A stretch of 47,693 nt of DNA, from positions 1 to 47,693 of the forward strand of contig URYI01000004.1 of assembly GCA_900552055.1 (NCBI GenBank), in the 5' to 3' direction. A program made the translations under genes and the position numbers. This stretch comes from an uncultured Eubacteriales bacterium. GTDB lineage: Bacteria > Bacillota > Clostridia > Christensenellales > QALW01. The notes beneath the pieces are model-generated. The model was not told the origin of the DNA. It searched no databases and saw nothing but the letters and a program-made list of their open reading frames with translations. Of this stretch, positions 16,591 through 24,105 are shown piece by piece. Each line of letters opens with the position of its first letter. Positions within the stretch are counted from its first letter, which is position 1.

Positions 16591-17553
16591 ATGGTGGAAT
16601 CAACGGAAGAGAAAGTGATTTCTGAGATTAAGCGCTTGATCAGACAGCATACCTACTGCAGTTACCGGGATGAAGAGGAATGCTTTGTGACGGAAATTTA
16701 TGCCGATTACCGGGACGAGGCCGGAACAGATATCATTATTCAATGGTGCCGATCGGAAAAACCGTGGGACGCATTCTGGGAATCGCTTGACGAGTGGTAT
16801 CGGGAGTCGGTATGGGACGAAGAGGACAACGTAATTGCCGCAGTGCGGAAGAATTGGTGTTCCAAATGCCATTCCTATGAAGAGAACGAGGAATTTATTG
16901 AGGAGTGGATTCGGGAAAATCTTTCTGTAGAGTTGCCTTCGGATCATTATCTGGAACAGGAAGTGTGTGTTGATATCATTGTTGATACCGGTGACGGCAA
17001 TTACGACTATGTTCTTAACGATGTGTATCCGCACTATGACGGGCGTTACGAAGAACGGATCCCCGAGGAAGCGTCCATCCTATGGCTTGCCAGGCAGCAG
17101 GGGTATTTGAAGAAACAGTTAAGCATGGCGATGAAGAAACAGATTTTTGGTGACAGCAAATTGCTGGAAAGCCTGCGGACGGAAGTGCTCAACTGCTCCA
17201 GCCATATGAATGCGTTGACCTTCTTTGTGAAAATGACCGTAAAAGAGTTATTTAAACTGCAGGAGGCCATAGCTGAAAGTGAAAAAGATGAAATAAAGAC
17301 CGGAAAGTACAGCGCCGTGCAGAAACGAAAGCACTTAAGGCATATGGTTCTTTCCAAAGATACGGCCTGTGGGTTGTACGATAACTGGTCTGGGGCCGGT
17401 TCGGTTCTGGAAATTGAACTGGAAAAGGACGTAGTGCTCCCGTTGAAGTTTATCAGTTCAGCGTGGCCGGACGGCGGCAGAGGCTATAGCGTGGCAAATG
17501 TTTATGGAATCTGTAGTTCGTTCTGGACGGATACAGTGAAGCAAATTGCATAA
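16591..17553 (+). CDS. unknown acidic protein
   Basis: 320 residues behind AGGAGG. The first half is rich in acidic and aromatic residues (DEWYRESVWDEEDNVIAAV); the last part has a clearer alpha/beta pattern (ASVLEIELEKD-like, SSAWPDGGRGYSVANVYG). The Cys/His pairs CSKCH are isolated and do not form a full zinc ribbon. No family is recognised; I believe relatives occur on other clostridial ICEs but cannot verify it. Confidence 0.55.
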   Translation: MVESTEEKVISEIKRLIRQHTYCSYRDEEECFVTEIYADYRDEAGTDIIIQWCRSEKPWDAFWESLDEWYRESVWDEEDNVIAAVRKNWCSKCHSYEENEEFIEEWIRENLSVELPSDHYLEQEVCVDIIVDTGDGNYDYVLNDVYPHYDGRYEERIPEEASILWLARQQGYLKKQLSMAMKKQIFGDSKLLESLRTEVLNCSSHMNALTFFVKMTVKELFKLQEAIAESEKDEIKTGKYSAVQKRKHLRHMVLSKDTACGLYDNWSGAGSVLEIELEKDVVLPLKFISSAWPDGGRGYSVANVYGICSSFWTDTVKQIA

Positions 17554-17603
17554 GGAATTCCTTTGGGAAAGGTACTGTTATTAAAAAATAGGAGGATTTT
17601 GTT

Positions 17604-17972
17604 ATGGGACTTCAATTACATGAGACAGTGTATGGAAAAAATTTTTTTGAGTATCAGCTTCCCAAACTTACAGAAGCGATAGAAAATCTGAGCGAAAACA
17701 TCAAAAGGCAGAAGGATAGTGAAGGAACAGAGAAGGAGGATCTCGCTCCAGAAAAAAGGGAAGCGTTGCTTGCAGTTTTACAGAACCCCCAAAAAGCGGA
17801 AGCATTTGGCAGGCGGATCACGGAACAGGTGGAAACAGACGATGAATCACCAGAAAAGATTGGATATTATGCCGCAAAAGCGATTTTAGATGGCAGCGTT
17901 GATGATTTGTTGATTGCCATCTGTGGCTGGTCTGTTTCTTCGCTTCTGGATTCCGTAAACAGCGATATATGA
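17604..17972 (+). CDS. unknown small protein
   Basis: 122 residues behind AGGAGG. An amphipathic N-terminal part with a likely coiled segment (LPKLTEAIENLSENIKRQKD), a charged linker and a C-terminal helical hydrophobic segment. Preceded by a 50-bp gap without terminator. No family is recognised. Confidence 0.55.
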   Translation: MGLQLHETVYGKNFFEYQLPKLTEAIENLSENIKRQKDSEGTEKEDLAPEKREALLAVLQNPQKAEAFGRRITEQVETDDESPEKIGYYAAKAILDGSVDDLLIAICGWSVSSLLDSVNSDI

Positions 17973-17999
17973 GTTCTGTAGAAAAAGGAGAGAGAAAAA

Positions 18000-18437
18000 A
18001 TGTCAATTTCTAACTGGAACGATTACGGATATGGAATCCGCACGGATAATCTGCAGATCAAATCAGAAGAAAGTCTGGGCGAACTGGTAAGTATGGCGCC
18101 AAAGCTGAAGGCAGAAATGGATGCCTATTTCGAAGAACAGGAAATCTCAGAACTGACGATGGAGGATTATCTGGGATACGACACAGAGTATGATTACCAA
18201 TTAGCATCACTAATGCGGCTGGTGATTAAAGAAGCGGAGGGAATCGATTTAGTTCCCTGCGATGATCTTAACGCATGGAATTATCTTTTGTATATGCCCT
18301 CCTATCCATGGCGGATGAGTGAAACCGATTTACGGCTGACGGAAGAAAAACTGGATGAGATCTTTCAAAAGTATTTTTCGGTTGTGACTGATGATGAGAT
18401 CTCACCGACTTATCTGAACCTGGAAAATGGCGATTGA
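18000..18437 (+). CDS. unknown acidic protein
   Basis: 145 residues, acidic throughout (for example LTMEDYLGYDTEYDYQLASL), with no motif recognised. AAAAGGAGAG precedes the ATG. The next gene starts 14 bases after its stop. Confidence 0.55.
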   Translation: MSISNWNDYGYGIRTDNLQIKSEESLGELVSMAPKLKAEMDAYFEEQEISELTMEDYLGYDTEYDYQLASLMRLVIKEAEGIDLVPCDDLNAWNYLLYMPSYPWRMSETDLRLTEEKLDEIFQKYFSVVTDDEISPTYLNLENGD

Positions 18438-18451
18438 AAGGAACGTATAAA

Positions 18452-19075
18452 ATGGATATCAGAGAATATTTGAGGGCTTACAGGGTGATACAGAACAGCG
18501 GTGTTCTGAAACCACCGTGCCCACGCTGCGGCGGAGAAATGGAGAACGACAATGGCGAAAACGCATTAAGCCGACATTGGGATGTGTATATCTGTTCGGA
18601 TTGCGGCCGGGAAGAGGCGCTGGCGGACATCTTTGAAGAGGAAAAACCGGTGGAAGAATGGTATGCGGTCAGGCTGCTTGCCTCCAGTTCTGAAATTCTA
18701 AGGAAACAAAACGGCTATGAGTTAGATATCGTCAATAAATTAGAGATAACGGACGAGGATATCGACTTTATCCTGTCAATGGCCCTTGATGGCGGGATTA
18801 CCCACTGGTATTCCAAGGTGGAAGTAGTTGGAGAATATCTTGGCAAATATACGAGCGACCAGATCAGCCGGGGAGGCATCCTTATTCTCCATGATATGGA
18901 AGATGGGAAACGATACGAGCTGACGCGGGAAAAGTTGTTATCCGGACTCCAGAAATACCTGCAGGAACATTCAGCTGTGATCTGTGGACAGGGGATAGAT
19001 ACCGGAGAAATTGATGCTTTGGAAGCTGACCGCATTGTTCAGCTTGCCTTATTTGAGGAGGTTATATATGGATAG
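18452..19075 (+). CDS. zinc-ribbon protein, unknown function
   Basis: 207 residues from ATG 18452 (GAAAGGAACG site); a TTG at 18434 is in frame but overlaps the site. A zinc ribbon is visible at residues about 22-52 (PPCPRCGGEMEN and YICSDCGREEAL). The rest contains two alpha/beta segments; the stretch VEVVGEYLGKYTSDQIS is followed by a basic helix. It overlaps the next gene by 8 bp. Confidence 0.6.
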   Translation: MDIREYLRAYRVIQNSGVLKPPCPRCGGEMENDNGENALSRHWDVYICSDCGREEALADIFEEEKPVEEWYAVRLLASSSEILRKQNGYELDIVNKLEITDEDIDFILSMALDGGITHWYSKVEVVGEYLGKYTSDQISRGGILILHDMEDGKRYELTREKLLSGLQKYLQEHSAVICGQGIDTGEIDALEADRIVQLALFEEVIYG

Positions 19076-19499
19076 AGAAAGACAGGATTGGGAGATTCAT
19101 TATGTTTCCAACAGTGCGCCCTGCATTCGTGAGGGGAGGGTAGAGAAATCATTTCCCGAATATATCTGCGATGCCCATACCCATGGTATGAACCGTTATG
19201 GGCATTTGGAATTTCAGGTTGTGATTGATTACGGTCCGAGGAATATCGGTTATCTCCTCAATACGATGGGATACCGGGTCCAGGCTGGAGAAATTTTCCG
19301 AAATGGAGATCTGGTAAAGGGATTGCTTAAAAACTACGATGTTCAGATTCGTCAGATGACGGATTCTATGGGAGAACCGGTACTGCGGCTTGTCATACCG
19401 GACAAGCAATACCGATGGCCTGAAAATGCGGAGCCGCCGTATCAGTACCAAATGCTGGCAACACATTTACTGTATTTGGACTCGGGAACATCAAACTGA
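19068..19499 (+). CDS. DUF4262-like protein
   Basis: 143 residues from ATG 19068 behind GAGGAGG, overlapping the previous stop. AHTHGMNRYGHLEFQ, then YLLNTMGYRVQAGE and IFRNGD match the DUF4262 pattern (GL..GHPEL, iLN.la..V..GE). Function of that family is unknown. Upstream of the resolvase-like genes. Confidence 0.5.
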   Translation: MDRERQDWEIHYVSNSAPCIREGRVEKSFPEYICDAHTHGMNRYGHLEFQVVIDYGPRNIGYLLNTMGYRVQAGEIFRNGDLVKGLLKNYDVQIRQMTDSMGEPVLRLVIPDKQYRWPENAEPPYQYQMLATHLLYLDSGTSN

Positions 19500-19513
19500 C
19501 GGGAGGTATCACC

Positions 19514-19882
19514 ATGGAGAAAAAGGTTTTCAAAGCTGTCTTGTATTTAAGGGTCGGCAATAAGGAGCAGTTGTCTGAGAAAGACGTAAAGAGCCGGGAG
19601 CCGGATATCAGACAGCTTTTGCGCCAGAACAGGTATGGGGTGATCGGAACGGTCCCCGTTGTAAGCAGAGGCGAAACGGAGCCCCCTTTCCTGAATCCCT
19701 TTGCCGGAGAAACCAAACAAAGGGAACGGCTTATAGCCGGCGATATGGCGAACACCAAAAGAGGCTACGGCCAATGCCCTAAGATTGGGGAAAAAGGTGG
19801 AAGGAACAAATATAAAAATGATTTTCGCAGTAAAAGAAGAGATAGATGGCCTCAAAACATCCTGAGAGGAGATCAGAGATAA
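19514..19882 (+). pseudogene. stand-alone resolvase-like domain, serine missing and frameshifted
   Basis: The first 75 residues follow a serine-recombinase N-terminal domain (KAVLYLRVGNKEQLSEKD, RQLLRQNRYGVIGTVPVVSR), but the catalytic Ser position in RVS reads Gly. After about 19760 the frame gives basic low-quality sequence, while another frame carries TNIKMIFAVKEE to a stop at 19863, which matches ENIKVLSAEATT in the next gene. So a frameshift has broken the C-terminal part. It is a tandem relative of the following gene. Confidence 0.55.
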
Positions 19883-19940
19883 CAAGGGCGTTAGCATATA
19901 TTGCTGATGCCTCAAAGTGCAAGAAAAGGAGGAAATTTTA

Positions 19941-20330
19941 ATGTCAGAAAAGGTGTTGATGTATGCAAGAGTCGGCAACATAGGGCAGATGGCGGAGGCA
20001 AGTTTGGACCTTCAACTGCAGGCAGTCGAGGAGTTCTGCCGTCAGAAAGGCTATGAAATCGTCGGGACAAAGACTTGTGTAGGCGGTGGAGAAAAAGCGA
20101 TTTCTTTTCTCCCTCCTCTTGCTGAAGAAGCGAAACAGAGGGAAGCTACAATGATCGTGACCTGTAGTATGGACCGTTTCACCCGGGATTACGACAGCCT
20201 TATTAAATTTGAGGATGACATGAGAAAAGAAAACATCAAAGTGTTGTCCGCAGAGGCAACGACAGAACCGAATGAAATGGATAAAGTGTTACAGGCAATT
20301 TTTGAAAAGTTTAAGGAATATGAGAAATAA
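19941..20330 (+). CDS. stand-alone resolvase-like domain lacking the catalytic serine
   Basis: 129 residues from ATG 19941 behind AAAGGAGG. It follows the resolvase domain fold: VLMYARVGNIGQMAEASLDL, QLQAVEEFCRQKGYEIVGTK, TMIVTCSMDRFTRDYDSLIK and ENIKVLSAEA. The nucleophile (S of RVS) is replaced by Gly, though the R of the DRF motif is kept. No DNA-binding domain follows. It could be a regulator or directionality partner of the large recombinases downstream; that is inference. Confidence 0.65.
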   Translation: MSEKVLMYARVGNIGQMAEASLDLQLQAVEEFCRQKGYEIVGTKTCVGGGEKAISFLPPLAEEAKQREATMIVTCSMDRFTRDYDSLIKFEDDMRKENIKVLSAEATTEPNEMDKVLQAIFEKFKEYEK

Positions 20331-20333
20331 GAG

Positions 20334-20367
20334 AGGTGCCCGGCAAGACTTGCTGGGCATCTTTTTT
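20334..20367 (+). terminator. rho-independent terminator
   Basis: AGGTGCCCGGCAA (20334-20346) pairs with TTGCTGGGCATCT around GAC with two G-T pairs, then six T. The T-run leads into the next -35 box. Confidence 0.85.
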
Positions 20368-20368
20368 C

Positions 20369-20397
20369 TTGAAATAGAATGGTTTCCGGCACATATT
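20369..20397 (+). promoter_or_regulatory. promoter for the recombinase operon
   Basis: TTGAAA (20369-20374), 17-bp spacer, CATATT (20392-20397). It is the fourth example of the terminator-promoter module. The -10 is weak. An AAAGGAGG site at about 20421 is followed by a two-codon frame (ATG CAT TAA at 20435) before the real gene at 20481. Confidence 0.55.
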
Positions 20398-20480
20398 GTC
20401 GGTGTATTTTATGGAAAGAAAAAGGAGGAGTTTAATGCATTAATGTATCGCTGGGCAAGGCCCGGCAAAAGGAGGTTGTT

Positions 20481-20741
20481 ATGCGTAAAGTTGCCAATGA
20501 CGACCTGGATAAGATGAATCATCAAGAGGTTCCAGTCACTGATACGGAGGAACTTGCGGATATACGAGACGTTAGGATTGATCCCAAAAGTTCAAAAGAA
20601 GAAAAACTCCGTTCATTCCTGGAACAGATTAAAAACCCATATCGGTTTCGCTGCGGTAGCCATATCGTCCGCGTATCCTTTTCAGAAACGGACAGGACGC
20701 TGGAGGACTGCCTGGAAGACTATTTTAATTCATTGATATAG
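20481..20741 (+). CDS. small conserved protein preceding the recombinases (DUF6870-like)
   Basis: 86 residues behind AAAGGAGG. It has the features I associate with the small DUF6870-type protein found ahead of serine recombinases on clostridial ICEs: a variable N-terminus, then LADIRDVRID, then IKNPYRFRCGSHIVRVSFSE and LEDCLEDYF. The family name is from memory. The function is unknown; its steady position next to recombinases suggests a link to integration or excision. Confidence 0.6.
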   Translation: MRKVANDDLDKMNHQEVPVTDTEELADIRDVRIDPKSSKEEKLRSFLEQIKNPYRFRCGSHIVRVSFSETDRTLEDCLEDYFNSLI

Positions 20742-20783
20742 GCGCCTGGCAATACAGCTGTAAGGTGCCGGAAAGGAGAGTTT

Positions 20784-22439
20784 ATGAGTTTGAAGGTACT
20801 TTACAAAGCGATTGCCTACCTGCGTCTGTCAAAGGAAGATGGCGACGAGGCAGAAAGCAACAGCATCCGAAATCAACGGATATTGATAGAAGATTATGTC
20901 AAACGGCAGGCGGATATTAAGCTGATTGGAGAGAAGGTTGACGACGGATATTCCGGAGTGAATTTTGACCGTCCAGGGTTTCAGGAAATGATGGAGCTCA
21001 TCCGTGACGGAAAGGTAAACTGCGTTATCGTCAAGGATCTGTCCCGGTTTGCACGAAATTTCGTGGAGTCGGGGAAATACCTTCAACAGATATTTCCTTT
21101 CCTGAACGTGCGGTTTATTGCCATCAACGATAATTACGACAGCCTGAAAGCGGACTATCAGACCAGTAATCTGTACGTCCCCATTAAAAATCTCTTTAAC
21201 GACGCATACAGCCGGGACGTATCCATTAAAATGAGGAGCTTCTATGATTATAAGAAGCGCAATGGAATGCCGACCTGTGCCTTTGCCGTTTACGGCTACA
21301 GGAGAGAGAAAGGCTCCAAAAAGTTGCTGGTGGATGAGAATGTCGCCGGTGTGATTCAGAGCATCGCTGCCGCCAAACTGTTTGGGCTGAGTCTTCAACA
21401 GATCGCGGACAAGCTGAACGAACAGCAGGTTTTGTGTCCGGCGGAATATAAGAGAAGCATTAGTCCGAACTATAAATGCGGGCCACGAAAAAAAGTGGTC
21501 TGCAAATGGACCAGGATGGCGGTCAGCAGAATCCTGCGCAATCGTGTTTACACAGGCTGCCTGGAGCTTGGGAAGACTTACCGGCCCAATTATAAGGTCA
21601 AGCGGCCATTTCTGGCCGCCAAGGATAGCTGGACGCAATATGAAAATGCCCATGAAGCAATTCTTTCCAAAGTGGAGTTTGATACGATTCAACGGACTAT
21701 GAGCGTGGAAATGAGACGGAATCCTCAGGCAGAAACCAGTTATCTTCTGAATGGTATTCTGTTTTGCGCCGATTGTCATCAGGCTATGGTCCGGCGAAAT
21801 GTTTACAGCAAGGGAAAAAAGTATATTTACTACAACTGTGCGTCCAACCGGAAAGACAAGAACGAATGTACCCCTCACAACATCAGCGAAGATGCGATTC
21901 TGAAAATCCTTCTTCCGGTTATCAGAAACCATGTGGAAGCTGTCGTAGAGATAGACGACATGCTGCATTATCTGGATACCTTACCGGAAAGGCAGGGAGC
22001 TTCCCGGACGATTGACCGTCATATCAAAGCGTTGGAAGCAGAACTGGAGAAGAACCGGCGGTTTAAGCGGATGGTGTTTGAGAAGTATGGCGAAAAAATC
22101 ATTGATCAGAAGACGTATCTGGAGTATACGGAAATCTATTCTAAAAAGTGCGACGACCTGGAAGCGGCGATTTCCAAACGACGGGAAGAGCTGCAGGCGG
22201 TTCTCACAGCCGGCGCCTCACGCAATGAGTGGGTCCGGTTGTTCAAGAAAAACCGCGGCATTAAAAACCTGAACCGCCCCCTTCTGCTTTCTTTGATTGA
22301 ACGGATCGAAGTAGGGGAAGGAAAGAACATTACGGTACGGTTTGCCTATCAGAACCAGTTTGATATCGCAAAAGAGTATATCGATAATTTTAAGACGAAG
22401 GAGGCAAAACATGAACTGGAACCAGCAGAGAACAAATGA
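20784..22439 (+). CDS. large serine recombinase, first of three
   Basis: 551 residues. Resolvase domain with catalytic Ser16 (AIAYLRLSKEDGDE), then DDGYSGVNFDRPGFQEMM and VKDLSRFARNFVESG (about residues 50-100). The recombinase domain and a zinc ribbon (LFCADCHQAMVRRN ... YYNCASN) are followed by a long coiled-coil segment. This is the usual layout of TnpX/TndX-like enzymes, which cut both ends of an element and insert it. AAGGAGAG precedes ATG. The next recombinase starts inside its 3' end (28-bp overlap). Confidence 0.9.
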   Translation: MSLKVLYKAIAYLRLSKEDGDEAESNSIRNQRILIEDYVKRQADIKLIGEKVDDGYSGVNFDRPGFQEMMELIRDGKVNCVIVKDLSRFARNFVESGKYLQQIFPFLNVRFIAINDNYDSLKADYQTSNLYVPIKNLFNDAYSRDVSIKMRSFYDYKKRNGMPTCAFAVYGYRREKGSKKLLVDENVAGVIQSIAAAKLFGLSLQQIADKLNEQQVLCPAEYKRSISPNYKCGPRKKVVCKWTRMAVSRILRNRVYTGCLELGKTYRPNYKVKRPFLAAKDSWTQYENAHEAILSKVEFDTIQRTMSVEMRRNPQAETSYLLNGILFCADCHQAMVRRNVYSKGKKYIYYNCASNRKDKNECTPHNISEDAILKILLPVIRNHVEAVVEIDDMLHYLDTLPERQGASRTIDRHIKALEAELEKNRRFKRMVFEKYGEKIIDQKTYLEYTEIYSKKCDDLEAAISKRREELQAVLTAGASRNEWVRLFKKNRGIKNLNRPLLLSLIERIEVGEGKNITVRFAYQNQFDIAKEYIDNFKTKEAKHELEPAENK

Positions 22440-24105
22440 AGCTCCTGATCCTGTGGCAGGAAATCCGAATATTGCGAAAGTCTATCTGACAGGAGTGTAT
22501 GTTCGCCTGTCTGTGGAAGATGGGGGCCTTGGAAAAGAAAGCGAGAGCCTGCTTCATCAGGAACAGTTTTTGATGCGGTATCTGGAATAGCATCCCGAAC
22601 TCATATTGACGAAAATATACAGAGACAACGGTGAGACCGGGACGAAGTTTGATCGCCCCGGTTTTTCTATGATGATGGATGATCTGCGTCATGGTGTCAT
22701 CAACTGCATTCTGGTAAAAGACCTGTCCCGGTTTGGCAGGGACTATGTACAGACCGGGGAATACATCGAAAAAATATTTCCTTTTATGGGAACGCGGTTC
22801 ATATCCGTCCTCGAAGATTTCGATAACATCAGGCCGAATGCCAGAGATACGCTGATGGTCAATCTGAAGAATCTGATGAACGAAGCCTACGCAAAGGACA
22901 AATCCAAGCGTATCTGCTCCGCTTTTGACGCAAAGCGTGCAAACGGCGAATTCAATGTGAAATATGCTCCTTATGGCTATCTGCTGTCGGGAGACAAAAA
23001 GCATCCATATGTGATTAATCCGGAAACGGCAGATGTGGTGAGAGAAATTTTCAGCCTTCGACAACAGAGAATGCCGGTACGTGCTATTGCCCGCCTGTTA
23101 GATGAAAAAGGATATTTGACGCCAAGGCAATACGCAATCAAAATCGGAATCCGGAAAAAACCAATGCCGGAGAATCATTGGACAGATACGGCGGTTCGTC
23201 GGATACTTGAAAATCTGGCTTATCTTGGACACATGGTTGTGCATAAAACGGAAGCCCGACTGTATCAGGGGATCCAAAAGCGCAAGGTGGATAAGAAAGA
23301 CCAGATTTTTGTGCCAAATGTCAATGAAGCGATCATAATCCAGGAGCAGTTCGATTCGGTGCAAGGCGTAAAGAAAGTGTCCAAACGGTCATCCAAAAAG
23401 CAAAAAGCAAAAACAGAGAATCTGTTCAGAGGATTCCTGTACTGCGCAGAATGCGGAAGGCTCTTATATGCGGAGAAATCCAAATTAGCCAATGGGAAAG
23501 AAATGCGGTATTATCACTGCCCTACCTATCGGGACCATCACGAGAAGTATTGTCCCCATAAAGCTGGTATGCGGGAAGATAAAATCAAAGCGGTTGTTTT
23601 GGAATTCATCAAGTCGCAGGCACGGCTGGCAGGGGAAATTGAGCGGCGTGCAAATAGTGCTTCGCTGTTTCATCTGGAAGGACCAAACGGCAGGAGCAGA
23701 AAAGATACCATACATGACCTGGAGGCAGCTCTTGACCGGGAAGAGTATTTACTGAAAGATGCGTTCGAATGTTATGTGCTTGGCTCATTGAGCGAGAGCG
23801 ATTATCTTTTTTCCAAGGCCAAACACGAAAAACAGATGGAGGCGTTACGTGCCCAATCGGAAAAAGCAAAAAAGAATGAGGGAAAAGGAATTCTGGAGAT
23901 GGTGAAATCCAATTCGTATGTGCAGATATTGAAATCCCTTACAAGAGCAAGGGCAGTAACCCGGGAGATGTGTGAGGCATTGTTGGAGCGCATCGATATT
24001 GATAAGGACCACAATCTGAAAATCACGGTCAAGTATCGGGATGAATTTGCTGACCTATTGCGAAAGATTGGAGATTTGGAGGCGGAGATACATGATGTCG
24101 GATGA
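22411..24105 (+). pseudogene. large serine recombinase, second of three, with in-frame UAG at codon 60
   Basis: The full frame would encode about 564 residues. The catalytic Ser34 lies in VYVRLSVEDGG; the amber codon at 22588-22590 (codon 60) cuts it off from the rest. The frame continues without loss: NGETGTKFDRPGFSMMMDD, LVKDLSRFGRDYVQTGEYI and a zinc ribbon (YCAECGRLLYAEKS ... YYHCPT). The downstream part could only start at TTG 22606, giving a protein without nucleophile. Several genes here end in TAG, so UAG is an ordinary stop. The next gene overlaps it by 14 bp. Confidence 0.8.

Noticed and set aside
20829..21968. Long minus-strand open frame (379 codons)
   Set aside because: It lies opposite the first serine recombinase, which has clear catalytic motifs; the minus frame shows no family features.
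22588..22590. UAG decoded as an amino acid (for example pyrrolysine)
   Set aside because: UAG ends several normal genes in the window and nothing here suggests suppressor genes.
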